64,000 nt of DNA from contig NZ_CP041356.1 in the NCBI RefSeq assembly GCF_006965445.1, positions 434,001-498,000 of the forward strand. The letters are read 5' to 3'. Of the stretch, positions 8,901 through 17,065 are shown in pieces; the stretch's first letter is position 1, and each line of letters begins with the position of its first letter. A program made the position numbers and the translations under genes. The notes beneath the pieces were generated by a model, which did no database searches, was not told the origin of the DNA, and saw only the letters and a program-made list of their open reading frames with translations. Source of the stretch: Lactococcus protaetiae (GTDB lineage Bacteria; Bacillota; Bacilli; Lactobacillales; Streptococcaceae).

Positions 8901-10214
8901 TACTCGAAAGCGCTCCGTCCCGAATCCTCATGGCTTTCATATCCTGACCCCAATATCAAGAATGAAATCCACACCAGGATTAAAATAGTCTGCCGCCTTG
9001 TAATGCGCCATCGTTTCCACTTCACCCATGTCCACATGAAGTCCCGCTTTGATTAAATGCTCGCCGTAACCCGTCACCGTCGACTTTGCAATGTAAACAT
9101 CTTCTGGGAGTTTGCTGTACAAGTCCTTCATCACTGTAATGACAGACTCTAGCGGTTCACCATTATTTGAACCATAATGGTCATAAAGAATATTTCCCTC
9201 TCCATCAATCAGGACAATTTTAGTCGTGGTTGATCCTGCGTCAATCCCAAGAAAAGCTGCACCATGATGCTCCGATAGTAGCAGATAGCTGGCTTGTGCT
9301 TTAGCATGTCGCGCACGAAATTCTGTCAGTTCTTGCTCCGACTCAAATAACCGATCCATTGTATCTTGTGGAATCAAACTGTCAGAATCATCATTTTCTA
9401 AACTTTCTGTCAGCATACTGACAGATTTTTCAGCCGTTTCGTCAGATAAGGCCGCACCCATTGCAACAAAAAGCTGCGGATTTTCTGGAAAAATAATATC
9501 TTGTTCAGCCAAATCAAGTGTTTCAATGAAACGCTTGCGTAACTCACTCATAAAATAAAGTGGACCACCCAGAAATGCGACTTTTCCTTTAATTTTTCGT
9601 CCAGAAGCAAGCCCTGCAATCGTTTGATTGACCACTGCCTGAAAAATTGATGCTGCAATATCTGAACGCGCCACTCCTTCATTAAGCAACGGTTGCACAT
9701 CAGTCTTTGCAAACACTCCACAACGACTAGCAATCGGATAAATCTTCTCATAGTTTTTTGCCAATTCGTTGACACCATTTGCATCAACTTTGAGTAACGC
9801 TGCCATCTGGTCAATGAAAGCCCCTGTACCTCCCGCACAAGTCCCATTCATCCGTAATTCCTGCGTACCACTGTCAAAAAAAGTCATCTTGGCATCTTCG
9901 CCACCCAGCTCAATCATGACATCTGTTTCAGGAATGAATTTTTCAATCGTAATACTGCTTGCAATAACTTCCTGAATAAAAGGAATATCTAAAACTTCCG
10001 CAAGCCCCATACCACCAGAACCAGTAATCGCAAGAGAAAGCGTACAATCTCCATATTCTTCTTTAAAGTCGGTCAATACCTTGATTGTCGCCTGCTTCAC
10101 ATCCGAAAAATGACGTTCATATCGACTAAATAACAATTGATACTGCTCATCAAAAACAACCAACTTTACTGTTGTAGAACCTACATCTATCCCTGCTTTA
10201 TATTTATTTTCCAT
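5920..10214 (-). CDS. 2-hydroxyacyl-CoA dehydratase activase, giant fused form (apparent frameshift near 8940)
   Basis: Two frames, 8937-10214 and 5920-8940, are parts of one ~1430-residue protein. Adding one G to the G-run at the junction restores DIGGQDMKA. The first BadF/HgdC-type ATPase domain (about 1-270) has DVGSTTVK, GGEDAK, NGTCAGGTGAF and SRCGVF. The second (about 320-600) has GIDAGSTTTK, GGQDMKA, EACSSGCGSF and GSRCTVF. A cysteine cluster TCGLCENMC plus a later CERG could hold a further Fe-S centre. The remainder resembles DUF2229/HgdB-like dehydratase components. Such activases use ATP to inject an electron into a dehydratase; the substrate is unknown. The gene diverges from a TetR gene (10632). 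The break is probably a sequencing error. Confidence 0.8.
7743..7757. repeat. Iterated palindrome inside the activase gene
   Basis: CGTCAGTACTGACAG lies within coding sequence. On the minus strand it encodes V-S-T-D in SVSTDEV. Confidence 0.75.
8430..8445. repeat. Iterated palindrome inside the activase gene
   Basis: CTGTCAGTGCTGACAG in coding sequence, read on the minus strand as L-S-A-L-T-D. Confidence 0.8.
9407..9424. repeat. Iterated palindrome inside the activase gene
   Basis: CTGTCAGCATACTGACAG in the linker between the two ATPase domains; it encodes SVSMLTE. Confidence 0.75.
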
Positions 10215-10471
10215 TCTCTATCCTTATTCTTCTTGAGCCATCAGATTTTGCTATACTACTTTTTATAGTTTACCGTGTTCTTTGTTATTTCTGAAATAAT
10301 ATCTAAACAGCTTGTTGATTATCTCATCTATTCTTAATTTTACCATTTGTCAACCTTTTTGCAACCAGCAAAAAGCCCGTGGTTGTCACATAAACAACGT
10401 TCCTAAGCAGGCTGTTGATTATGGAAAATCTATTTGACATAAATGACAAAAAAATTTTACTTCATTGTTAA

Positions 10472-10500
10472 ATGACATTAGCCAAAAATTAAACTATAAT
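10472..10500 (+). promoter_or_regulatory. Promoter of the TetR-family gene
   Basis: ATGACA (-35, 10472-10477), 17-nt spacer, TATAAT (-10, 10495-10500). The predicted start near 10507 leaves a ~125-nt leader that contains the palindrome at 10547-10565. Confidence 0.55.
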
Positions 10501-10546
10501 AGTATTAGTTGATATTGTGTGAAAAATCCGACAAACCTATCGATAG

Positions 10547-10565
10547 ATTCTATCAGTGATAGAAT
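10547..10565. promoter_or_regulatory. tetO-like operator
   Basis: Perfect 19-bp dyad ATTCTATCAGTGATAGAAT. Its core CTATCAGTGATAG is the same as the core of the classical tet operator tetO2. It lies 67 bp upstream of a TetR-family gene and about 330 bp upstream of the divergent activase. Control of both by the TetR protein is inferred. Confidence 0.6.
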
Positions 10566-10631
10566 TCCCTTTGTGAAGCAGACAATACTTCTCTTAAGAT
10601 AAGTTTTGTCACAATAAGAAAGAATGATTTT

Positions 10632-11246
10632 ATGGTTAAAACCGATGATTTACGCGTAAAAAGAACCCGAAAGCTGATTACTCAAGCTTTTTTCGCTCTA
10701 TTACGCAAGAAAAAATTTGAAAAAATTTCTATTCAGGAAATTGCGGACTCTGCAATGATTAATCGTGCTACTTTTTATGCACACTATGCTGACAAGCAAG
10801 ATTTATACGATAGCCTAGTAGATGATTTTCTGACGAGCTTCACGACAATCTTGGATGAAGAAAACCTTGTTGACGGTAGCAATGTCCATGTCAAAGAAAT
10901 CGAAACAGTACTGACACGCTTTTATGAATTTGTCAGAGAAAATCCCGAACTTGCGCAGATTATCACTGACAGAGCGCACGAACAAAGCTTGATGGATCGC
11001 TTTTTAGAAATCCTATCTGAACGTTACGCCGAACTTTTTGAAAAATTGGAAGTTCGCGAAAGAGATGTGATTGTCCCTAACGACTTTGTCATTGCTTATA
11101 TCAGTTCAATCTTAGTCGGAACTTTAGACTGGTGGGTCAATTCCTCAAAACAAATGAGTGCCAAAAATTTTGCTCACCTCATTATCAAGCTCATTTCCAA
11201 CGGACATCTTACCGTCCTAGGCGTTAACATTAATCGCGAAAGCTAA
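10632..11246 (+). CDS. TetR/AcrR family regulator
   Basis: 204 residues. The N-terminal three-helix DNA-binding domain (about 10-58) has ISIQEIADSAMINRATFYAHY as the helix-turn-helix. The all-helical C-terminal ligand domain has a tryptophan-containing segment (LVGTLDWWVNSS) near residue 165. It is encoded divergently from the giant activase, with a perfect operator-like palindrome in between, so it probably controls itself and the activase. The ligand is unknown. A weak AGAAAG site precedes the ATG. Confidence 0.8.
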   Translation: MVKTDDLRVKRTRKLITQAFFALLRKKKFEKISIQEIADSAMINRATFYAHYADKQDLYDSLVDDFLTSFTTILDEENLVDGSNVHVKEIETVLTRFYEFVRENPELAQIITDRAHEQSLMDRFLEILSERYAELFEKLEVRERDVIVPNDFVIAYISSILVGTLDWWVNSSKQMSAKNFAHLIIKLISNGHLTVLGVNINRES

Positions 11247-11268
11247 CAGCGTAATAAATCAAACCAAA

Positions 11269-11300
11269 ACTTCTGTCAGTATGCTGATAGAAGTTTTTTT
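11269..11300 (+). terminator. Terminator of the TetR-family gene
   Basis: ACTTCTGTCAG-TATG-CTGATAGAAGT stem followed by seven T. The stem again carries the CTGTCAG motif. Confidence 0.8.
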
Positions 11301-11450
11301 ACTGACAAGACCTCCTGTCACTTCATTATTTGTTTAAATTAATTTATATTATAATGATTATAACAAGTATAAAAATTCAAATTGAGTTCACCCTTTTGAA
11401 AATTGAAATTTTCAAAGATGGCGCAACTCATCTTAAGGAGAATTTATAAA

Positions 11451-12806
11451 ATGAAAGTAATCATTATCGGAGGTTCTCATGCTGGAATTGCCTGTGCAAG
11501 ACGAACACGAGAAGAATTTCCAGATGCGCAAGTCATTATTTACGAAAAACAAGAACAAATCAGTTTTGTCTCCCAATCCATCCCTATCTACTTGATGGGT
11601 AAGGACGACTTACTAAAAAATGGTGGATATGCAACAGTTGAAAGTTTGAACGATGAAGGAATTATTGTAAAAACCCAAACAATTATCAGAAAAATTGACA
11701 CAGCAAAAAAACAAATTTTTTTCACTCAAAACAAATCCAATGAAGTCCACAGCACCTCCTATGACAAATTAGTCCTTGCAGTAGGCTCTTACCCCGTATT
11801 ACCAAACTTTAGTGGAAGTTATCGCGATAAAGTTTACACCGTAAAAAATATCGCTGATGCCAAAAATATCGCTAGACTTATCGAAAAGGCGAAAAAAGTT
11901 ATTGTCGTCGGCGCAGGATTCATCGGAGTAGAAATTTCACAAATTCTTGCAAAACGAGGACTTGAAGTCACACTTGTCCAAGCCCATCACTACATCTTAA
12001 ATAAATATCTTGATGAAGTGCCCGCGCGAAGCATTGAACGTATGCTCGAAAAAGAAGGTGTCACGCTTTCTCTATCCACCTATCCTACAAATATCACCGA
12101 ACCAAATCAGCCAAGTCTCGGTTCAGCCATTACCCTTTTTACAAATAATGATAAAGTCTTTGAAGCTGATGCAATCATTTATTCCACAGGATTTCAGCCA
12201 AATACTTTTTTGCTCAAAGGCCAAGCAGAATTAGGTGAACGAGGAGCAATTGAAGTTGATGAATATATGCAGACCAGTGTACCCGATGTCTTTGCCATAG
12301 GAGATTGTGCGACATCAACTGTCTACCGACTAAAAGGTACTCACTATCTCCCCCATGCCGCAGAAGCTTTACGTCAAGGAGAAATAGCTGCAATCAACCT
12401 TGCAAAACCTGTTTTGAAACTTCGTCCATCGCAAAATACTTATAATATGAATCTAGATGAACGGTCAATTTGCTCCGTCGGTATGACAAAAACAAGTGCA
12501 GAACAAAACGGCTATAAATGTGGCATAGTAAATTATAGAAATACCTATTTGAACAGTGATAAATATATCAATGCTTATATGGTTTATGAAAAAGAAACTC
12601 ATCAGATTCTCGGATTACAAATTGAAGGGACATCACCCGAGATTCCTTCCTACTCCGATTTAATTTCTCTAGCCATTCAATATGATTTAACCGCCGAGGA
12701 TTTAGAATTTTCCGATTTTTACTTTAAACATAGCTACAAAAATCCCGGAGGAATTATTCGTCCATTAGTTAAACTGATTAGAAAAGAAGATACACAATCC
12801 CATTAG
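11451..12806 (+). CDS. FAD/NAD(P)-dependent oxidoreductase of the NADH-oxidase/CoA-disulfide-reductase family, redox cysteine missing
   Basis: 451 residues. The FAD-binding motif IIIGGSHAGIACA is at the N-terminus, the NAD(P) motif VIVVGAGFIGVEI near 155, a second FAD motif VFAIGDCA near 280, and a dimerisation domain follows. In NADH oxidases and peroxidases a catalytic cysteine occurs in the F-x-S-C-G region near residue 42. Here the equivalent stretch reads ISFVSQSIPIYL, with no cysteine, so normal Nox/Npr chemistry is doubtful. The ATG at 11451 was chosen over an upstream in-frame TTG because AAGGAG lies 10 nt before it. Confidence 0.8.
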   Translation: MKVIIIGGSHAGIACARRTREEFPDAQVIIYEKQEQISFVSQSIPIYLMGKDDLLKNGGYATVESLNDEGIIVKTQTIIRKIDTAKKQIFFTQNKSNEVHSTSYDKLVLAVGSYPVLPNFSGSYRDKVYTVKNIADAKNIARLIEKAKKVIVVGAGFIGVEISQILAKRGLEVTLVQAHHYILNKYLDEVPARSIERMLEKEGVTLSLSTYPTNITEPNQPSLGSAITLFTNNDKVFEADAIIYSTGFQPNTFLLKGQAELGERGAIEVDEYMQTSVPDVFAIGDCATSTVYRLKGTHYLPHAAEALRQGEIAAINLAKPVLKLRPSQNTYNMNLDERSICSVGMTKTSAEQNGYKCGIVNYRNTYLNSDKYINAYMVYEKETHQILGLQIEGTSPEIPSYSDLISLAIQYDLTAEDLEFSDFYFKHSYKNPGGIIRPLVKLIRKEDTQSH

Positions 12807-12867
12807 TTTTCATATAGCACTTGCTAAGTTAAAAGTGAGCCAGTATAACCTAACGAAAGGACCACAA

Positions 12868-13512
12868 ATGTATGAAGGAGACTTGCAATATTGTTATAAA
12901 CTTCTAGAAACGATTAATGACTTGGAAAAAGTAAATCATAAACGAGGAGATTTACAACGAAAACTTGAACATAAAGCACTGCACTCACAAAGTTTCTATG
13001 CTTGTATCATCGCATTGATTCTTCCTCTTTTTCTTGTCATTTTCTCCTCACTTACAGCTCTGAATATCATTCCAGTTAACTTTATAGGACAAGATATCAC
13101 TCTTGCAATCCCTCGACTGATTGGTGTACTCATTATTTCGATTATGATTTTTCTGGTAAGTGATCTGGTCCTTACCTCTATAGGACGCAAATATTTTATG
13201 ACCTCTTCCAAAAAATACTGGGCAAAAAAGATAAAATTAACAGACTGCGAATTTGAACTAAATAAGGAGTCATCAAATATTTTCAAAAATTCTGTCCTAG
13301 CTGAAAATCGCTTAGAGGACAAATACCTCTCTTCACAAGGAGTTATCATGTTAATTCGTTATTTTGAAACAAATCGCGCTTCTTTCCTTGATGAAGCTGT
13401 GTATATGTTGGACTTGAATATCGAAAATTCACAACACGGAGTTTCTCCACTTGAATTAGAAAATATCATACAAAAAGAGCGTAAAATCCTTGAAGCTGCA
13501 AAAATATTCTAA
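12868..13512 (+). CDS. Membrane protein of unknown function
   Basis: About 214 residues. There are two strong hydrophobic segments (about 46-70 and 85-110), a short charged N-terminal region and a long soluble C-terminal half rich in E, N and L. No signal peptide and no recognised domain. The ATG at 12868 is preferred over a GTG at 12835 because AAAGG lies 8 nt upstream. It follows the oxidoreductase by 61 bp, so it may share its transcript. A 20-bp remnant of the R1 left end (GCACTTGCTAAGTTAAA) lies just before it. Confidence 0.55.
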   Translation: MYEGDLQYCYKLLETINDLEKVNHKRGDLQRKLEHKALHSQSFYACIIALILPLFLVIFSSLTALNIIPVNFIGQDITLAIPRLIGVLIISIMIFLVSDLVLTSIGRKYFMTSSKKYWAKKIKLTDCEFELNKESSNIFKNSVLAENRLEDKYLSSQGVIMLIRYFETNRASFLDEAVYMLDLNIENSQHGVSPLELENIIQKERKILEAAKIF

Positions 13513-13548
13513 TACTATTTAATTTCTAAAAATTTCTTTTAGAAATTA

Positions 13549-13678
13549 AAGTGATTACTTCATCAGTGGGAGATTCTTTCTCTCCCACTGATGTTAGTAG
13601 AACGAAAGCAAAGTTTAGTGCTGCTTATCCCTCCACCTTAAAAGAGGTGGGGATTTATCAGGCACTTGCTTGGTTAAA
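13549..13678 (-). repeat. Two-hairpin element R1, copy D (reverse)
   Basis: In reverse orientation it shows the R1 order. AGCAAGTGC comes first, then hairpin 1 (CCCCACCTC/GGTGGAGGG), GCAGCACTAA, and hairpin 2 (CATCAGTGGGAG/CTCCCACTGATG) with ATGAAGTAATCACTT at the end. It is head-to-head with copy B, with a terminator hairpin between them. Confidence 0.6.
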
Positions 13679-13701
13679 GTTTGAGTAAAATCATAAAAGA
13701 T

Positions 13702-13734
13702 AAAAAAACCGCGTTAATAATCGCGGATTTTTTA
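13702..13734. terminator. Bidirectional terminator
   Basis: CCGCG-N8-CGCGG flanked by an A-run and a T-run. R1 copy B begins immediately after its TTTTTTATC. Confidence 0.75.
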
Positions 13735-13860
13735 TCGAAGTAAGTGCGTGCTAACATCCCTACCTCTTGGGCAGGGGATGAAGCAGCACTAACTTTGAAT
13801 TTCCTTCGACTAAATTCAGTGGGGAGTTGAAACTCCCACTGAATAAGTCTTGACTTCATT
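13735..13860 (+). repeat. Two-hairpin element R1, copy B
   Basis: AAGTAAGTGCGTGCTAAC, hairpin 1 (CCCTACCTC/GGGCAGGGG), GCAGCACTAAC, GACTAAATTCAG, hairpin 2 (CAGTGGGGAG/CTCCCACTG), AAGTCTTGACTTCATT. Nearly identical to copy C. Confidence 0.65.
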
Positions 13861-13907
13861 ACAATATCTTGTGCCTCACCTCATAAAAGATTTAGAAAGC
13901 ATCTGTC

Positions 13908-15152
13908 TCACGTTCTCCGTAGAGCCTTCAACGCAACAACATTGAGCATATAAAGTAGCAAGACAATAGCAAAAAGTACTCCCAAATCAAAAGAAATTTG
14001 ACTAAATCCCATTCCTTGCTTAACTACTTTCACAAGTGCATCTACTGCATAGTAAAGTGGCATCAAATGCGCCAACCACTGCAAAGGCTGACTCATCGTA
14101 TCAACATTGATAATCCCCGAAAACAAAAACTGAGGAACGATGGCAATCGGAACAAATTGGATAAATTGAAATTCTGTTTTGGAAACAGCGGATAAGAGCA
14201 AACCAATCATCAAAGCAATCATCGCAATTAGAAGATTAATCAAAATAACCCAACCAAAATGCCCAACTACTTTCATTTGGAGAACATATTTCGCCCATAC
14301 TAATACAAGAAGCGTCTGAACAACAGCAAGAAAACCATATGCAACTGTATATCCAGCAACAATCTCACTCCGCTTGACAGGTGTCACTAGCATCCGAGTC
14401 AAGGTCCCAGAAGTTCGTTCATTAACTAGACTGATACCACTAATAAGAAATACAAAGAAGAATACGAAGAAAGAAACTAAAACTGGAGCAAGATTGTCAA
14501 AAGGATTGAGTTTACTCGTTCCATAAAGATAATGACTTTCAATACTCATCGCTTGTACTTTAGGTAGCTCAAAACTGGAATTTTCTGCGCTAGATGCCTG
14601 TTTTTTAAGCGTATTTTGTAGCACTTGGGGATTAGCACCTGCCTTTATCGCTGCATCAATTAATTCTTGTGTTGCCTTTTGAGTGGCAGTTTGAGCCTGT
14701 TCTACTGCATTTTCAACTGTTTTTTGTATTTGCGCCTGAGTTCTCTTTCCCTGTGTCAATTGGACAAGACCGTTTAAAACGCTTGATATAACCTGAGTTT
14801 TTCCTGTGTCAGTATTAGTATAAGTCACATCTATTTTATGGTCTTGAACGGTTATTACTGCGTCTAGATTTTTATCATTTAATGTTTGTCGCTTACTATT
14901 CTCAACTTTTACAATGGTGAGTTTATCATTCTTTTTTAGTTGTGTGACGAGCTGCGCATCCGCTGGTAAATGCTTTGTTGTTTCCGTTGTTTGATTATCA
15001 ATCCCTACGCGATAATTTACATTTGAGGGAACTTGCAAAAGTAGGTACATCAAGCTCAAAATCAATAGTGGAGCAACAAAGAGTAAAGCTAGACTTCGCT
15101 TATCTCCTTTTCTTTGGAGAAGAATTCGTTTAATGATTGCCTGTATTCTCAT
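13908..15152 (-). CDS. ABC exporter permease (ABC-2 type)
   Basis: 414 residues. One N-terminal membrane helix (about 22-40) is followed by a large extracytoplasmic domain rich in Q, T and K (about 45-215) and five to six C-terminal membrane helices (about 220-405) containing NERTSGTLTRMLVTPVKRSEI, typical of ABC2/YhgE-NatB-like permeases. Its ATG overlaps the ATPase stop (ATGA), so the two are co-translated. It is probably an exporter of a toxic or lipid-like compound; the substrate is unknown. Confidence 0.85.
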   Translation of the reverse strand: MRIQAIIKRILLQRKGDKRSLALLFVAPLLILSLMYLLLQVPSNVNYRVGIDNQTTETTKHLPADAQLVTQLKKNDKLTIVKVENSKRQTLNDKNLDAVITVQDHKIDVTYTNTDTGKTQVISSVLNGLVQLTQGKRTQAQIQKTVENAVEQAQTATQKATQELIDAAIKAGANPQVLQNTLKKQASSAENSSFELPKVQAMSIESHYLYGTSKLNPFDNLAPVLVSFFVFFFVFLISGISLVNERTSGTLTRMLVTPVKRSEIVAGYTVAYGFLAVVQTLLVLVWAKYVLQMKVVGHFGWVILINLLIAMIALMIGLLLSAVSKTEFQFIQFVPIAIVPQFLFSGIINVDTMSQPLQWLAHLMPLYYAVDALVKVVKQGMGFSQISFDLGVLFAIVLLLYMLNVVALKALRRT

Positions 15153-15898
15153 TTGTCAACTCCCATATTTTTTGAGTGTTCTAATTCTTGCCCCGCTTTT
15201 ATAAAGACTTCCTCGATACTCGTTGCATCATACTGCGTTTTAAGTTCCACTGGCGTTCCTTGTGCTACAAATTTGCCATCACGTAGGAGTAAAACTTGAT
15301 TACACCTTTCAGCTTCATCCATGACATGAGTCGTTACCAAAATTGCTTTCCCTTTCGCAGCTTGCTCACGTAGCTCATCCCAAATATCACGACGAAGTTC
15401 AGGATCAATTCCAACAGTCGGTTCATCCAGTAAAATCAATGGGGCATCTGCCGTAAGAGCAATTGCCAAACTTAATCTTCGCTTCATCCCTCCAGAATAC
15501 CCACTGATTCGTTTATCTAAATCTGCTGTCAAATTCACAATTTGCGCTGATTTTATCATCTTTTCAGCCAAGTCTTTTTTCGCTATTCCTTGAAGGCTTC
15601 CAAAAAACTCAAGATTTTGACGGCCAGTTAGTTCTGTGAAAAGAGCATCTGATTGTGCCATAAAACCAATCTTAGCCATAATCTGCCGATTAGGGATTTC
15701 TTTACCAAAAATTTTTATTTCACCAACATTTGGCTTTACCATCCCTAAGAGCGCATTAATAAATGTAGATTTCCCAGCACCCGAAGGACCAATAAGTCCT
15801 ACTATCTCTCCCTTTTTAAGCTCCAACGAAAGTTGATTTAAGACTGGTATTTTATCAAACTTTACCGTCAGATTTTTTACAGAAACTGCATTTTCCAT
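15149..15898 (-). CDS. ABC exporter ATP-binding protein
   Basis: 249 residues from the chosen ATG. Walker A GPSGAGKST near residue 40, signature SGYSGGMKRR near 140, Walker B LILLDEP near 165 and H-loop TTHVMDEA near 195. The start at 15898 has AAGGAG 7 nt upstream; an upstream in-frame start is less likely. It forms an operon with the permease. A TetR-type dyad at 16167-16190 shares its half-site with the one in front of the neighbouring TetR gene, so the operon is probably repressed by that protein. Confidence 0.9.
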   Translation of the reverse strand: MENAVSVKNLTVKFDKIPVLNQLSLELKKGEIVGLIGPSGAGKSTFINALLGMVKPNVGEIKIFGKEIPNRQIMAKIGFMAQSDALFTELTGRQNLEFFGSLQGIAKKDLAEKMIKSAQIVNLTADLDKRISGYSGGMKRRLSLAIALTADAPLILLDEPTVGIDPELRRDIWDELREQAAKGKAILVTTHVMDEAERCNQVLLLRDGKFVAQGTPVELKTQYDATSIEEVFIKAGQELEHSKNMGVDK

Positions 15899-15904
15899 AT
15901 TATT

Positions 15905-16055
15905 TCTCCTTGCAAAAGATGTGAGAAGCACTCGTTCTGAAACGATGAAAATTAGAGAAATTCAAGGTTTTGTGCTACTACAAGTTCTGAATCTTATCTA
16001 TTTTCAATTTTCACTCACTTCAAATGCTATGAACTCGATTAAGATACGAAAGCCA
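15905..16055. repeat. Decayed R2 module
   Basis: AAGATGTGAG near 15911 and GAACTCGATTAAGATACGA near 16030 match the two ends of the R2 modules at 1004-1192 and 47053-47202. The GGTAT part of the -10 box is missing. The interior resembles the 47-kb copy (ACGATGAAAATTAGAGAAA versus ATGATGAAAAATGGGAAA). Confidence 0.4.
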
Positions 16056-16166
16056 TTAGCATAAAACCATAAAAATTACCATTTAGTGCCTTGTATCTTT
16101 TATCTCTAGCTATTTTTCAAGACTTGCGTCTTAATCTAATAAAAATAATAAATTAATAAAGCAAGC

Positions 16167-16190
16167 AAGTGAGTGAGTATTCACTCACTT
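16167..16190. promoter_or_regulatory. TetR-type operator upstream of the ABC operon
   Basis: A perfect dyad with 10-bp arms and a 4-nt centre. It shares TGAGTGA-N4-TCACTCA-like half-sites (here GTGAGTGA) with 17038-17059. It lies about 270 bp upstream of the ATPase gene. Confidence 0.65.
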
Positions 16191-16231
16191 CTTGTTTTTA
16201 TTATAATCTGTACTTTCTTTTTTGTCAAGAG

Positions 16232-16365
16232 TTGAAGTGATTACTTCATTGGTGAGGGATTCTTTCTCTCCCGCCAATGTTAGTAGAACGAAAGCAGAGC
16301 TTAATGCTGCTTATCTCGCCACCTTATAGAGGTGGGGAATTAGCACGCACTTGCTAAGTTAAACT
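16232..16365 (-). repeat. Two-hairpin element R1, copy E (reverse)
   Basis: Read in reverse: TTTAAC-TTAGCAAGTGCGTGCTA, hairpin 1 (CCCCACCTC/GGTGGCGAG), GCAGCATTAAG, hairpin 2 (ATTGGCGGGAG/CTCACCAAT), ATGAAGTAATCACTTCAA. The left-end TTTAAC overlaps the stop codon of the tetR gene at 16359. Confidence 0.6.
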
Positions 16366-17003
16366 CTCAATGCTTTAATGAGCAATTGACTTACATACTT
16401 TGTTTCTTCTTCAAGCGTTCTGCAGTCAAGTCCTATCAGGATTTTCCCAAAATAAGCAACAACCATGCCAAAAGCCATCTCAAAAATAATATCATGAGGT
16501 AAATTAACCATCTTGTTTTCCTTTTGGAGACGGTTTATTGTTGGGACAACCAACTTTTGAAGTTGCTCTCCAAAAAACGATTTAACTTGTGTCGTAAATG
16601 TCGAATTTGTCAAAAGTTGTCCAAAAAGTAACCTTATCTCTTGAAAATTATCGTGGATATAGGTCATCCTATCTACTACCAAAGCATTGATAAAATCTTC
16701 TAATGTTTCATATTCAACATTAAATGCACTATCAGCAAATTCATCTGCCATCGCGTCTAACGTTCCTTGAAACAATGGAGCAAGTACGGCAACTAACAGT
16801 TCTTGTTTATTTTTAAATTGTTTATAGACTGACCCAGATGCTACTCCTGCTTCTGCAGCGATTTGAGCAGTTGATGTCGCTTCAAATCCCTGCGATGCAA
16901 AAAGTTTTAATGCTGCGCGTAAAACTAACTTTTGTCGCTCTGTAAGATGTTCGAGTTTATCTAAAGTTTGCTCATAAAGTGTAGTAATTGCTGATTCTGT
17001 CAT
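16359..17003 (-). CDS. TetR family repressor of the adjacent ABC exporter
   Basis: 214 residues. The N-terminal DNA-binding domain (about 18-65) has STAQIAAEAGVASGSVYKQF; a helical ligand-binding domain follows. It is encoded just upstream of, and in the same direction as, the ABC pair. Dyads with the same TGAGTGA half-site lie in front of both this gene (17038-17059) and the ABC operon (16167-16190). That supports autoregulation and repression of the exporter. The stop codon lies inside the end of R1 copy E. Confidence 0.85.
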   Translation of the reverse strand: MTESAITTLYEQTLDKLEHLTERQKLVLRAALKLFASQGFEATSTAQIAAEAGVASGSVYKQFKNKQELLVAVLAPLFQGTLDAMADEFADSAFNVEYETLEDFINALVVDRMTYIHDNFQEIRLLFGQLLTNSTFTTQVKSFFGEQLQKLVVPTINRLQKENKMVNLPHDIIFEMAFGMVVAYFGKILIGLDCRTLEEETKYVSQLLIKALRV

Positions 17004-17037
17004 TTTTTCTCACTTTCTTGATTTTATTGTACTCAAA

Positions 17038-17059
17038 AATGAGTGACTGCTCACTCATT
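17038..17059. promoter_or_regulatory. TetR-type operator of the repressor gene
   Basis: AATGAGTGA-N4-TCACTCATT, a perfect 9-bp-arm dyad. It lies next to a TACAAT -10-like box on the minus strand, 35 bp upstream of the repressor ATG. Confidence 0.7.
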
Positions 17060-17065
17060 ATTATA

